A DNA stretch of 64,000 nt from Bacteroidales bacterium (GCA_014800525.1 JAAVFV010000030.1:33160-97159); one strand, 5' to 3'. Positions 44,428-54,351 are shown, counted from the stretch's first letter. Program-made: numbers and translations. The notes: generated by a model not told the origin, from the letters alone.

Positions 44428-44859
44428 ATGGAAGCTTCCGAATTAGCAGAGTCCATCCGAGGAATAAAACATTCCTTCATGGTCTATCGGAACGGAATTG
44501 TTGCGGATGCCCTTCGTCCGGGAACTCCATATTCCGTGATTTTCGGTCTGCAGGTGCCGCAATTAGCCGGGATTGCTCGCGCACACCCACAGGATCCCGA
44601 TCTGGCAATGGCTCTTTGGAATGATTCTAAAGTAAGAGAATCCCGACTGTTGGCTGTCTATCTCTTTCCTCCGGCTGAAACAACGATTGAAACAGCTCTG
44701 GCTTTAGCTCGATCTGTTCAGACCCGTGAGGAAGCCGATATGCTCGCTTTCCGTCTATTGAAAAGGATGTCCAATCCTTCATCCATTCTCGCGGCCATGG
44801 AAGCCGATTCCTCAATTCCGGAATTCTCGGTCGATGCCCTTAGAAATCATCTGAACTGA
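44428..44859 (+). CDS. AlkD-like DNA alkylation repair family protein (short)
   Basis: 143 residues. The helical, HEAT-like sequence (VIFGLQVPQLAGIARAH; MALWNDSKVRESRLLAVYLF; ADMLAFRLLKRM) resembles the AlkD family of base-excision glycosylases with a HEAT-repeat fold. It is shorter than the ~230 residues of typical AlkD proteins, lacking the C-terminal repeats, so DNA-binding activity is uncertain. The ATG lies 2 nt after the DPP III stop codon, so the two are co-transcribed. Confidence in the family call is moderate. Confidence 0.6.
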   Translation: MEASELAESIRGIKHSFMVYRNGIVADALRPGTPYSVIFGLQVPQLAGIARAHPQDPDLAMALWNDSKVRESRLLAVYLFPPAETTIETALALARSVQTREEADMLAFRLLKRMSNPSSILAAMEADSSIPEFSVDALRNHLN

Positions 44860-44872
44860 CCCTTCGCCCAAT

Positions 44873-44918
44873 AAAAGCAATGGCAGGAGCTTAACGAAGC
44901 TCTTGCCATTTGCTTTTA
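44873..44918 (+). terminator. Terminator of the dpp III operon
   Basis: ~20-nt arms (AAAAGCAA-TGGCAGGAGCTT / AAGCTCTTGCCATTTGCTTTT, one bulge and one mismatch) with an AACG loop, 14 nt after the stop; the A/T ends supply the U tract. Confidence 0.85.
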
Positions 44919-44937
44919 GACCCCATCCACTAAAAAG

Positions 44938-44965
44938 ATAGGGGCACCTAACGGCGTCCCTATCG
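44938..44965. terminator. Second hairpin, GATAGGGG...CCCTATC
   Basis: 12-nt imperfect arms around TAAC (44938-44965), with a G-U-type pair and one mismatch, just after the main terminator. It may back it up or be the tail of a transcript from the opposite strand. Confidence 0.45.
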
Positions 44966-44969
44966 CGAT

Positions 44970-45412
44970 TCCACTATAAACTATATCTAACTAAACTTCC
45001 GATATCCGGCCTTTCTCACGAAACCCCGAACATCTTATCCATATTGCTTTATACTATTAAAACGCCCTAACCCAGGTATAGTTGCCCCCCGCATTATGTT
45101 TTACACCCATTTAATCTTATTACATTTTTCTTAACACGCACCTTACTCAATTCCTCCGGACCCAATTGTACGGCCCAATTGCAGATAAATAATACGCTTA
45201 CTGAATATTTCTTAATTTTATATCTGTGTTAGGTCTCGTTTCCCAAAATTATTTAATTCTGCTGCTGAGTGAATATTAATTAATCTCTTCTTTGAGTTAT
45301 ATATGTCGGCTTCATGATTCCCGACATTTCGGGATTACTCCGAAGCCTACCCTTAGTAATAATTATTCAACGGTAGGCATTTTAGATTTCCCTGCCTTCA
45401 TCCAGAATCAAT
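44970..45412 (+). other. Gene-free region, probable promoter and structured leader of the PepSY-like gene
   Basis: No gene seen over ~440 bp. A near-consensus -7 (TATATCTG, around 45219) may start transcription. Downstream, imperfect inverted repeats are visible: GGCTTC...CCCGA with TCGGG...GAAGCC around 45310-45345, and GCCTACC / GGTAGGC around 45346-45377. They lie within 100 nt of the start codon, so they may form a structured 5' leader. Confidence 0.4.
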
Positions 45413-45895
45413 ATGATCAATAAACTACTCCTTACCCTCCTCGTGGTATTCTCTTCCGTATCCAGCTCTTATGCTATCTTCGACAAGTATTCCATCAATC
45501 GTGAAGACCTTCCCGAAATATCTCGCATATTCCTCGACGAGCATTTTCCAAAGGCCAAGGTCTCCATGGTGAAGACTGATAAACATCTCCTGAAGAAGAC
45601 TGATTATGATGTGAAGCTCACTAACGGTACGAAAATCGATTTCAACAATAAAGGAGAATGGACAGCTGTAGATTGTGGTAAGAAGGCTGTGCCGGAGACT
45701 ATCATTCACTCCAGAATCACAGCATATGTCAGCAAGAACCATTCCGAGTGTAAGATCGTGAGCATAGCTAAGAAAAATCTGGGCTATAACGTAGGACTCT
45801 CTGACGGAAAGATTCTCCGGTTCAACGCTCTTTACCAGTTCAAAGGGACCCTCACTGATGAATCATTATCTGATGACACCAATTCTTCTGATTAA
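45413..45895 (+). CDS. Periplasmic PepSY-like (DUF2874-type) protein
   Basis: 160 residues. The signal peptide (MINKLLLTLLVVFSSVSSSYA) is followed by two related ~60-residue repeats (residues ~30-85 and ~90-145) that fit the PepSY-like family PF11396, named here from memory. Each has an LP or VPETI start, a helix with an HFPKAK-like segment, and strands with DVKLTNGTKIDFNNKGEW / NVGLSDGKILRFNALYQF. These small periplasmic proteins are common and often duplicated in Bacteroidales; function is unknown. It has its own promoter region and terminator and looks monocistronic. Confidence 0.8.
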   Translation: MINKLLLTLLVVFSSVSSSYAIFDKYSINREDLPEISRIFLDEHFPKAKVSMVKTDKHLLKKTDYDVKLTNGTKIDFNNKGEWTAVDCGKKAVPETIIHSRITAYVSKNHSECKIVSIAKKNLGYNVGLSDGKILRFNALYQFKGTLTDESLSDDTNSSD

Positions 45896-45950
45896 CATAT
45901 TCCCCGTCGCTCAGAATAAATTGGTATAACTATAGAATACCATAATGTAA

Positions 45951-45983
45951 AAACAGCTGATTTGAATCTCAAGTCAGCTGTTT
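45951..45983. terminator. Terminator between the PepSY-like gene and the Rpn remnant
   Basis: 15-nt arms AAACAGCTGATTTGA / TCAAGTCAGCTGTTT with a 3-nt loop (one G-U-type mismatch), between convergent genes; works in both directions in principle. Confidence 0.8.
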
Positions 45984-46029
45984 CATTTATTCCATAATTA
46001 CCATATCTCCATATGTAATCATGTATTTT

Positions 46030-46413
46030 TTATTGAATTTGCATAATCCTCTCTGGTGATAAACCCGTAATTTCAGAAATACATCCGAGATCAAGTCCGG
46101 CCATCTTCATTTTACGTACTATCTCTATGCGTTCTTCATCTCGCCCTTCCTCTCTGCCTTCCTCTCTGCCTTCCTCTCTGCCTTCCTCTCTGCCTTTTTG
46201 TATACCTAATTGCACACCTTCCTCATACCGGAAGTCGAGACCAGCCTGAACCTCACGAAGGGCAGCCAACGACTGGCTGTAGAGCACCATATCCTCTCCC
46301 ACGACATTCACACTCTCCTTTGTTCCGTAGGCTCGTTTAAAGCCGAAATCCGACTGTAGATTAATAAATTGGGTAGGGATTTTGGAAGTTTTATCCGTCA
46401 TAACGCACAACAT
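46030..46413 (-). pseudogene. Internally deleted remnant of an Rpn-type PD-(D/E)XK nuclease/transposase family protein
   Basis: 127 residues. The N-terminus (IPTQFINLQSDFGFKRAYGT) and the C-terminus (GIQKGREEGREEGREEG... then VRKMKMAGLDLGCISEITGLSPERI) are each typical of the Rpn/PD-(D/E)XK transposase-related family, whose full members are ~280-310 residues. The middle ~170 residues, including the nuclease core, are absent. N- and C-parts are joined in frame without a stop, so it could be expressed as a short protein. A likely start is the ATG at 46398. Four 12-bp repeats encode the GREE tetrads (46146-46193). In-frame deletion, possibly between short repeats, is an inference. Confidence 0.75.
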
Positions 46414-46523
46414 AAAGACTATTTCTAAATTTAATAACTAAAGTTGGAAAAAACAAGCGTTTTAATAAATATTTTTAGTTTACTGCGATTATATTCCATT
46501 CGATAGTGGAGTTATAAAAAGGC

Positions 46524-46558
46524 AAATCCGCGATAGCCCCACGGCCCTCGCGGATTTT
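46524..46558 (-). terminator. Terminator of the porin gene
   Basis: Perfect 10-nt arms AAATCCGCGA / TCGCGGATTT around a 15-nt loop, about 75 nt after the stop of the minus-strand porin gene. Confidence 0.7.
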
Positions 46559-46632
46559 AGATATTAAGTAGTTAAGCTAAGTCTGATTAACATGTGGAAA
46601 TTGCTTCTGCAATTCCCGGAAATGCCCTATCG

Positions 46633-47847
46633 TCAGAACACCGGCATATGCCAGATAAAACCGACCTGGACACTATTGGTATTATAGTCGTAGGCCCCGA
46701 ATTCACGGGCTTTGGCTGTATATTTATAATTACGTCCGATATACGTGGCGAAGAAATGAAGTGTTCTGTCCTTGAACGGATAGAACTCCACGCCCCCTAT
46801 ATATCCCAATGCCGTGCGGTATTTTCCCTTACGTATTTCAGGAGATTCCTCATGGCCATCTTCATCAAAGATTCCCATTGAGTTAGTCTTGTAAACCCCC
46901 TCGTTTTCATACATCACCTTTCCGAAAATATTCCATTGGGGGTGAAAACGATAATTGGCATGTAAGATAAAAGACATTATATCAGTCTTTCCAGCTTTTC
47001 GGGTCCAACCTCCGGGAGCTACTATATCTGTTATTATTCCCTTTCGGTCAACCCCCTCACGGGTATACAGCCAATCAAAAAATAATCCGACCTTATCATT
47101 TACCTTAAAGTCATTACCCAAGGCAAAATACCACATATGCTCACCCTTGGTCTCATTCATGAATGAAGCTGACCAACGGGTATGATAAAAATCGGATACC
47201 CTACCATTCCAATTCAGCGTATACACCATCGGTAACTTTGCCTTCGTATATGCTCCATACATCTCCTCCGAACTTCCCGTGAGCGCATCAAGAATCTGAA
47301 ACTGGAATTCCTGATCCTTATGTGGATGATACGCCACAGTGACACCGGTGAGGAAATTCGACATATAGTCGACCATATCACTATATTGGTAAATCTCAAT
47401 CGGATTGAGGTCAAATTCGATACCGCCGTAGGCCGCACACTGTTTTCCCATCACAACATCCCATTTACCGAACTTCAGACCGATACTGGCAATATCTATG
47501 CTCTGGAGAACATTATCGTATGTCGTATTCGGCCGATCACCTTTATTCAGACGCTGACGATAACGATAACTGATCCAGTCGTTGATATTTCCACGTGCCT
47601 CCACCCGCAGCTGCTGGAAACGGAATTTTCCACCATTGAATTCCGATCCCGTCCATCCGGCATCAAAATCACCGTGCATATCAAGAAAGAGATTAAACTT
47701 ATCCGTTTTTTTCTCTATTTTAAACACCTGTTCCACAATCCCCTCTTCCGACTCTGACACCGGAGAAGTGTTACGTTCCTGCTGGCCGTAGGCTATTCCT
47801 CCGGATAGGAGTGCTCCCAGGATTAATGGCATTGATTTTTTAAGCAT
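46633..47847 (-). CDS. Porin_O_P-type (phosphate-selective porin) outer membrane protein
   Basis: 404 residues from the ATG at 47847, where a signal peptide begins (MLKKSMPLILGALLSGGIAYG); an upstream in-frame ATG at 47898 gives no signal. After a short coiled region (SESEEGIVEQVFKIEKKTDKFNLFLDMHGDFDAGW) the protein is beta-barrel throughout. It includes FRFQQLRVEARGNINDWISYRYRQRLN and KWDVVMGKQCAAYGGIEFDLNPIEIYQYSDM, close to the porin O/P family (PF07396 as recalled), and ends in a terminal Phe. Probable diffusion channel; phosphate preference is only inferred from the family name. The neighbouring asparaginase gene lies 90 nt upstream on the same strand. Confidence 0.85.
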   Translation of the reverse strand: MLKKSMPLILGALLSGGIAYGQQERNTSPVSESEEGIVEQVFKIEKKTDKFNLFLDMHGDFDAGWTGSEFNGGKFRFQQLRVEARGNINDWISYRYRQRLNKGDRPNTTYDNVLQSIDIASIGLKFGKWDVVMGKQCAAYGGIEFDLNPIEIYQYSDMVDYMSNFLTGVTVAYHPHKDQEFQFQILDALTGSSEEMYGAYTKAKLPMVYTLNWNGRVSDFYHTRWSASFMNETKGEHMWYFALGNDFKVNDKVGLFFDWLYTREGVDRKGIITDIVAPGGWTRKAGKTDIMSFILHANYRFHPQWNIFGKVMYENEGVYKTNSMGIFDEDGHEESPEIRKGKYRTALGYIGGVEFYPFKDRTLHFFATYIGRNYKYTAKAREFGAYDYNTNSVQVGFIWHMPVF

Positions 47848-47937
47848 GATGAGAATGGTGTAAGATCGGTTATGGGAAACATGAGATCCTGAATTCATTT
47901 ATAGAATCAGAATAATATAGAATTATAGCGAATTTAA

Positions 47938-48999
47938 TTAATACTGACGGAAATACTCCTGAATTTTCTTCCAGTCATTGGTCTTTGTCAGAGCCAGCAT
48001 CAGAAGCACTCGTGCTTTCTGAGGATTCAGCTCCCAGGAGGCCACAAATTCATGAGCCTTATCATCCACCTCATCGAACTCCGTGGTCGGACCTGTCGGT
48101 GTACGGCTCGAGCGCACCACTACTATTCCTTCCTTCCGGGCCTCATCCAGCTTTGGAAAAATGTTCTTGTGAATATTTCCGTTTCCCAGTCCGGCATGGA
48201 TGATTCCTTTGTATCCATTATGGAGATACGGATCCATCACATCAGGATAAACATTCGAATAGGCATATACGATACCTACCTTCGGAAGTTCTTTAAGGCC
48301 TGACACATCAAACACAGATTCTGTGGTGTGTAACTTAGTGGTGTAAAGGCTATAGTAGGGCTTACTATTGTAGACATATCCAAAAGCACCTCCATTCGGA
48401 TCCTGGAAAGTCTGCACAGACACTGTATTCATCTTCTGTGTGCCATGAGCGCCAAGAATCAAGCCATTCATTACTATCAGCACACCCCTTCCCTTTGAGG
48501 ACGGGTCGGCTGCCGTACACACTGAATTGTATAGGTTCAAAGGCCCGTCAGCACTCATTGCTGTCGAAGGACGCATGGCTCCGGTCAATACTACCGGCTT
48601 ATTGCTCTTCACTGTAAGATTCAGAAAGAATGCTGTCTCTTCCATAGTGTCAGTTCCGTGGGTGATCACGATTCCATCCACACTATCAGTAGCCAGGAGA
48701 TCGTTGACTCTTCGGGCCAATGTGAGCCATACATCATCGGTCATATTCTGAGAACCGATATTCACCACCTGCTCCCCTGTTATATTTGCTATATCCTGAA
48801 TCTGCGGCACAGCATCAAGAAGAGAATGTATCGTAACTTGGCCGGAGGTATAGCCGGAGGATGTGGCACTTGCTCCGGTACCGGCTATCGTACCTCCCGT
48901 TGCAAGAATATACACATTAGGTTTTCGATCTGCAAAGGTGGTAAGCACTGTTGCTGCTATCATCAGCAGAACCATGCTTAAATGTCTGAGCTTATTCAT
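47938..48999 (-). CDS. ansB: Type II (periplasmic) L-asparaginase
   Basis: 353 residues. A signal peptide (MNKLRHLSMVLLMIAATVLTTFA) is followed by the first catalytic motif VYILATGGTIAGTGAS (nucleophile Thr) and the second ITHGTDTMEETAFFLNLTVKS with Thr/Asp/Lys roles. This is the two-motif pattern of type II enzymes that hydrolyse L-asparagine to aspartate and ammonia in the periplasm. Length and motif order are standard. In gut Bacteroidales it may supply nitrogen or feed fumarate respiration through aspartate. It shares strand with the porin downstream, which might import its substrate; that link is only positional. Confidence 0.96.
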   Translation of the reverse strand: MNKLRHLSMVLLMIAATVLTTFADRKPNVYILATGGTIAGTGASATSSGYTSGQVTIHSLLDAVPQIQDIANITGEQVVNIGSQNMTDDVWLTLARRVNDLLATDSVDGIVITHGTDTMEETAFFLNLTVKSNKPVVLTGAMRPSTAMSADGPLNLYNSVCTAADPSSKGRGVLIVMNGLILGAHGTQKMNTVSVQTFQDPNGGAFGYVYNSKPYYSLYTTKLHTTESVFDVSGLKELPKVGIVYAYSNVYPDVMDPYLHNGYKGIIHAGLGNGNIHKNIFPKLDEARKEGIVVVRSSRTPTGPTTEFDEVDDKAHEFVASWELNPQKARVLLMLALTKTNDWKKIQEYFRQY

Positions 49000-49200
49000 C
49001 TTTTCGTGTTTTTATATTTTCTTTCTGTCGTGGAGAGAATGAGAGTCCATGGAACCCCATTGAACGAGTGATTAAGGTTCGGTCTATTATTATAATGATT
49101 TAGGAGGCTATTTTGTTAAGCATTAATATATGTTTTTTAACATCCTTTGAATTTTACGCCCTTTTCTCCCTTATTTCTCCCCTTTAAGGTAACTCCGATA

Positions 49201-49231
49201 TTTGATATTCGATATAGATTTAGTATTTTTG
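49201..49231 (+). promoter_or_regulatory. Promoter of tamB
   Basis: TTTG (49201-49204), 19-nt spacer, TATTTTTG (49224-49231). The start codon is ~70 nt downstream. The rest of the gap 49000-49200 shows only A/T-rich sequence. Confidence 0.75.
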
Positions 49232-49302
49232 TAGTCAGGCGATTTATAGTTCATTTATCCTCGATGTGCTAATGCCCTTCATTTCTCAAAATCATTCCCC
49301 GA

Positions 49303-52300
49303 ATGAGCAATATCAATACTCCTAATACATCTGCAACCAACCAACCTGAAGATATTGAGGCGTCCAATGCAGCGCCCGATACTGAAGTGTCCGGCGGAAG
49401 CGATCCTGTTACCCCTGATTCTGATAATACACCCGACTCTTCAGATAATCAGCCCGATAAATCCCATAAGAAAAAGAAGCATCTTATCCGACCGGCATGG
49501 CTACGTATCCCTCTGAAGATATTATTTTGGGTTCTCCTGGTTATAGTGTTGATTCCCGTATTGCTTTACGTCCCCCCGGTACAGACATTTATAAAGGATA
49601 GAGTCTGTAATGTGGTAAAAGACAAGACGGGAATGGATGTCAGTATCGGTAAATTCCGGTTGAAATGGCCCTTGGATGTCCAACTTGATGATGTTCTCGT
49701 CCTTGAAGCCTCCGGAGATACGATGGTGGCGGCACGCAACGTAATTGCCGATGTCAAACTGCGACCTCTTTTAGGTCTGGATGTCCAACTCAACAAGCTC
49801 AGGCTTCTCGATGGCTATTATCGGATGATATCGCCGGATTCTTCCATGATTCTCGGAGTCCGTGCCGGGCTGCTTGAAGCAGATGATCAATCATCTGCAA
49901 ATATCCGTAGTTCAGAAATCCTGCTGAATAAGGCTATCCTCCGTGATGGCCGGCTTGATTTGTATATGAATGTGTGGAAACAGCAACCCACTCCCACAGA
50001 TTCCGCAGCCTCCACACCTTTCCTTATTAAGGCTCATGACCTGCAGCTCGATAATTTCCGTTTTGGGCTCGGAATGCTACCCACTATCGACACACTTATG
50101 CTTCAAGCTAAATCGGTCCGTCTGGCCGATGGCGTGGTCGACCTTCGACAAAATATTGTAAGATGGCGTATTGCAAATGTCAGCGATGGAGAGGCCACGT
50201 ACCTCACCCCCGATCCTGAATGGGCCAAAGCTCATCCGGCTCCTCCGTCGCAACCATCATCCGGACCTCCGATGCGTATCTTCGGCGATTCAATTGCACT
50301 CAGTGGGTTCAAGGCTCTATACGGGGTAAAGGATGCCAGGCCGCTTCCGGGATTTGATCCCTCATATATTCAAGTGAGTGATGTGGCAATCGGAATGAAA
50401 GATTTCTATAATGAGAGTTCTACGGTCCTTCTGCCCATTACACGTATCGAAGCTACAGAACGCTCCGGTCTCCGGATTCTGAGAGGAGACGGCACTGTAG
50501 CAGTGGATTCTATCGGCTTGAATCTTCGCGACCTCAATGTCACAACTCCTTTCTCCCGTCTCTCCGCCACAGCCGATATTCCTTTCGCATTGATGGAGAT
50601 GCAACCCAATGCGCCGATGTCGGCAAAAATAGCCGGAAGCCTCGGGTTGCCTGATATCGAGGCCTTTATGCCTGATGTCAGAACATATACCGGTAAAATC
50701 CCTCATCGCAGCCCTTTGGTGGCTGATATCATAGCTGATGGTTCATTGTCGGATATCAATATTCCACGTCTGAATCTTTCGATGAACGGAGTGATTTCCA
50801 TAGCTGCTTCCGGAAAGGCTAAGAATCCATTGGATATCAAGAAACTAATAGCGGATATCGACTTTAACGGTAAGCTATACAGCCCTGCGATAGTAGATAA
50901 TTTTCTTGCTCCAATGCCATTTAAGGTCCCGGCTTTCTCCATCACAGGAAAGGCCGGCGCACGGGCTGAGAATTATTCCGCTGATTTTAAATTGCTAAGT
51001 GATGTGGGAGATATTGCTGCCGATGGCCATGTCGGTATAAATTCCGAACGCTACGATGTCCGGGCAAGTTTGTCGCAAGTGAATGTGGCCCACTTCATGC
51101 CTGATCTCGGTATCGGACGTATATCCGGATCAATAGATGCCAACGGACAGGGATTCAATCCTGTTTCCGGCCATGCCGTTACCACAGCTAATGTCCATAT
51201 ATCTTCTATTGAATATGCACGTCAGCTCTATCGCGATATCTCGGCCGATGTTACAATTGATCCTTCCGGTATGCTGGATATCTATGCGGTATCCACAAAT
51301 CCCGGTCTTGATCTGACTATAGATGGAACGGGCTATATCAAACCCGATAATTATGATATTGATATGGTGGCCTCGATCCGTGATCTCAATCTGAAGCAAC
51401 TCGGCTTCTCAGAGACCATGAATCAGGGTTCAGGCACGTTCCGTGTGTCCGGTACTGCAAGTCCGAACCGTTGGTTATATGATATCCGCGCCCAGCTCAC
51501 GGATGTCGACTGGAATATGCCCGACACCTACATCCATCTTCCCGGAGGTATGGCTCTTGACCTTGTGGCCACCCCCACTTCTACCGAAGCTTCTATCGAC
51601 TCACATCTCACTCGTCTTGACTTCTCCAGCCAGTCGGGATTGCAGAATCTCATCGACCGTTTCACAAAGGTATCCAATCTGGCGATGAAGCAAATCGATG
51701 CGCGCAATTTAGCTGTAGATTCTCTCAGCCATATGCTTCCCCCTTTCCAACTGGCTCTCTCTGCTTCGGGAAACGGTCTTATCAATCAGTTCCTATCCCC
51801 TTCGAATATTGGAGTTGATACAATCTTCGGCACCATCACTCATGATTCCCTGCTCAACGCCAATTTCAATTTGCGTAAGCTTTCCACCGCAAGCATAAAG
51901 CTTGATACCATTACACTCGATCTCTCCGAGCGCCGCAATCTTCTTGATTACGCTCTTCATATCGGGAATGCCCCAGGCACTCTTGATGAATTCGCCAGTG
52001 CCTCCCTGAAAGGTTATTTAGGTCAGAACCGCGTGTCCGCCACTGTGAGCCAGCATAATCTTCAGGGTCAGACAGGCTATCGCCTTGGTCTTACAGCCGC
52101 CTTCAGCGATAGTGTGGCCTCTATCCATTTCACTCCTCTTAAGGCCACAATCGGCTATATGCCATGGACATTTAACAACGACAACTTTATTGATTATAAT
52201 CTCTTCAATAGTCATATCCAGGCCAATCTGCAGGCAAGCAGTGCGGAGAGTAGTATCCTGCTCCGTACCAATCCTCGGGAATCAGGCATGGATGAACTCC

Positions 52301-54351
52301 AGGCCAAGATCGATAACCTTCATATTCAGGATTTCGTGAATATGTTGTTGAATGCTCCTCCCGTAGCCGGTACGCTAAATTCAGATATCCGTATCGTCTA
52401 TGAAGATAAGCTCTTCAAGGGGAATGGTACGGTCGATCTTACAGATCTCACTTATGAGAAAACCCGGCTTGGAAACTTCAATCTTAACCTAAAGGCCGGA
52501 TATTCCCTTTCCGGTCATACCGGTGTGCTGGGAAGATTGCGTATAAATGATCTGCAGGCCCTTGAGGCTTATGCCGTCCTAAAGGCCGATTCTGTAGGCA
52601 TGACTCCCGATAGCCTCGGAATTCGCCTCACAAACTTCCCTCTCCGCATAGCCAATCCTTTCTTAGGAAACAATCTCCTTCTCGATGGCTTCCTGAATGG
52701 CAATATGCGACTTAAGGGTTCGTTCTCTAAACCCCGTCTCAACGGCTTTGTCACATTCGATTCAGTCTCGGCCAAGGTTCCTATGATTGGTAGTTCGTTC
52801 CTTTTCAATAGCGATACTGTTGCCGTTAAGGAGAGTATCCTCACATTCCATGATTTTACCATTAAGGGAGCCAACGACAATCCATTGCTTCTCACCGGTA
52901 TCGTTGACGCGACTTCATTCTCAAAAATTGGTTTTGACCTTAATCTATCCGGTCGAAATTTCCAGGCCGTCGGCAATAATGCGAAAGCTAAAAGTGATCT
53001 CTATGGTAAACTCTTCCTCGATCTGGATGCTTCCGCAAAGGGATCTACAGAGAGGATGGATGTAAATGCCAATGTCACTGTACTCGGTTCGACAAGCGTA
53101 ACCTATACCATCCCGACTGAAGTGGCGCAGTTCACTGCCGTCGGCGAAGATAACGTAGTGAAATTTGTAAACTTCAATGACACCACCCAGACCGCAGAGG
53201 CCGATTCCATTACTCCCATGATGAATATGAGGATTAATGCCGGTCTGAATATCTCTCCGGGAACACGTGCCGTGGTCATTCTCCCCTCTGCCACGGGTGG
53301 AACCAATGCCACTAACCGCTTGGAGATACAGCCCACAGCTCAGCTGAAATATTTCCAGAATTACATGGGCGACATGAAGCTGAATGGCTCAATCACAACC
53401 GGCGAGGGATTTGTCCGCTATAGCATTCCGGTGATTGGAGAAAAGAAATTTGTCTTCGAACCCCAGAGCAATGTGGTCTGGGGAGGCGACCTTATGAATC
53501 CCAACCTTAATATCTCCGCCACAGATGAGATGAGGGCTAATGTCACTTCCGGTGGAAATTCCCGTCTGATCAACTTCCTTGTGACCCTTCTTGTGCGCGG
53601 CACTCTCTCTGCTCCGCAGGTATCATTCAATCTTTCCACCAATGATGACCTCTCGATTCAGAATGAGCTCCAGAGCATGAGCGCCGACCAACGTCAGACT
53701 CAGGCAATGAATCTTCTCCTATACGGACAGTATAACATGGGCGACACAAAGGCGAATGCGAATCTCGGCGGAAATATGCTCTATGGATTCCTCGAATCTC
53801 AGCTTAACCAATGGGCTGCCAATACAATCAAGGGTGTGGATCTTTCCTTCGGCATCGATCAATATGATAAGATGACAGACGGATCCAGCTCTACTGAAAC
53901 CAGTTATAGCTATCAGGTGTCGAAATCACTTTTCAATAATCGCTTTAAGATTCAGGTTGGTGGTAACTATTCCACGGATTCTTCCGCAGATGAAAACCTT
54001 GAGCAGAATCTTATCAGTGATATCGCTCTGGAATATATGCTTCGCCAGACTCCCACCATGAGCATGGCCGTGAAGCTCTTCCGCCACACCGGCTATGAAA
54101 GTATTCTTGAGGGTGAAATCACGGAAACCGGAGCCGGATTCGTTATGAAGCGTAAGCTCAACAACCTCTTCCATCTCTTCCGTTTCCGAAAAAAGAAAAG
54201 ATCTGACACCCCCTCTGCTCCATTGCTGTCGGCTCCTCCTTCCACTTCATTTACATCGGGAAAGATTCAGGAAGCCTCTGATTCCACCCGCAATGTCAAA
54301 TCGAACGGTGTAACTACCAAACTGAATGACAATGATTCTATCCAGAAATAA
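49303..54351 (+). CDS. tamB: TamB-family translocation and assembly module protein (DUF490)
   Basis: 1682 residues. A charged N-terminal tail of ~65 residues precedes one membrane anchor (IPLKILFWVLLVIVLIPVLLYV, ~66-90). A very long repetitive beta-helical AsmA/TamB-like region follows, with many short DxxxLxxL-type strands, and a C-terminal DUF490 domain (~1300-1600: GTRAVVILPSATGGTN; FVFEPQSNVVWGGDLMNPNLNISATDEM). TamB spans the periplasm and, with TamA, moves lipids or proteins to the outer membrane. Its stop overlaps the following tamA-type gene by 26 nt, so the two subunits are translationally coupled. Order tamB then tamA is reversed compared with E. coli. Confidence 0.93.
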   Translation: MSNINTPNTSATNQPEDIEASNAAPDTEVSGGSDPVTPDSDNTPDSSDNQPDKSHKKKKHLIRPAWLRIPLKILFWVLLVIVLIPVLLYVPPVQTFIKDRVCNVVKDKTGMDVSIGKFRLKWPLDVQLDDVLVLEASGDTMVAARNVIADVKLRPLLGLDVQLNKLRLLDGYYRMISPDSSMILGVRAGLLEADDQSSANIRSSEILLNKAILRDGRLDLYMNVWKQQPTPTDSAASTPFLIKAHDLQLDNFRFGLGMLPTIDTLMLQAKSVRLADGVVDLRQNIVRWRIANVSDGEATYLTPDPEWAKAHPAPPSQPSSGPPMRIFGDSIALSGFKALYGVKDARPLPGFDPSYIQVSDVAIGMKDFYNESSTVLLPITRIEATERSGLRILRGDGTVAVDSIGLNLRDLNVTTPFSRLSATADIPFALMEMQPNAPMSAKIAGSLGLPDIEAFMPDVRTYTGKIPHRSPLVADIIADGSLSDINIPRLNLSMNGVISIAASGKAKNPLDIKKLIADIDFNGKLYSPAIVDNFLAPMPFKVPAFSITGKAGARAENYSADFKLLSDVGDIAADGHVGINSERYDVRASLSQVNVAHFMPDLGIGRISGSIDANGQGFNPVSGHAVTTANVHISSIEYARQLYRDISADVTIDPSGMLDIYAVSTNPGLDLTIDGTGYIKPDNYDIDMVASIRDLNLKQLGFSETMNQGSGTFRVSGTASPNRWLYDIRAQLTDVDWNMPDTYIHLPGGMALDLVATPTSTEASIDSHLTRLDFSSQSGLQNLIDRFTKVSNLAMKQIDARNLAVDSLSHMLPPFQLALSASGNGLINQFLSPSNIGVDTIFGTITHDSLLNANFNLRKLSTASIKLDTITLDLSERRNLLDYALHIGNAPGTLDEFASASLKGYLGQNRVSATVSQHNLQGQTGYRLGLTAAFSDSVASIHFTPLKATIGYMPWTFNNDNFIDYNLFNSHIQANLQASSAESSILLRTNPRESGMDELQAKIDNLHIQDFVNMLLNAPPVAGTLNSDIRIVYEDKLFKGNGTVDLTDLTYEKTRLGNFNLNLKAGYSLSGHTGVLGRLRINDLQALEAYAVLKADSVGMTPDSLGIRLTNFPLRIANPFLGNNLLLDGFLNGNMRLKGSFSKPRLNGFVTFDSVSAKVPMIGSSFLFNSDTVAVKESILTFHDFTIKGANDNPLLLTGIVDATSFSKIGFDLNLSGRNFQAVGNNAKAKSDLYGKLFLDLDASAKGSTERMDVNANVTVLGSTSVTYTIPTEVAQFTAVGEDNVVKFVNFNDTTQTAEADSITPMMNMRINAGLNISPGTRAVVILPSATGGTNATNRLEIQPTAQLKYFQNYMGDMKLNGSITTGEGFVRYSIPVIGEKKFVFEPQSNVVWGGDLMNPNLNISATDEMRANVTSGGNSRLINFLVTLLVRGTLSAPQVSFNLSTNDDLSIQNELQSMSADQRQTQAMNLLLYGQYNMGDTKANANLGGNMLYGFLESQLNQWAANTIKGVDLSFGIDQYDKMTDGSSSTETSYSYQVSKSLFNNRFKIQVGGNYSTDSSADENLEQNLISDIALEYMLRQTPTMSMAVKLFRHTGYESILEGEITETGAGFVMKRKLNNLFHLFRFRKKKRSDTPSAPLLSAPPSTSFTSGKIQEASDSTRNVKSNGVTTKLNDNDSIQK

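Noticed and set aside
46146..46193. 12-bp tandem repeat as a regulatory array
   Set aside because: It is coding and in frame (GREE tetrads), typical of the Rpn-type tail.
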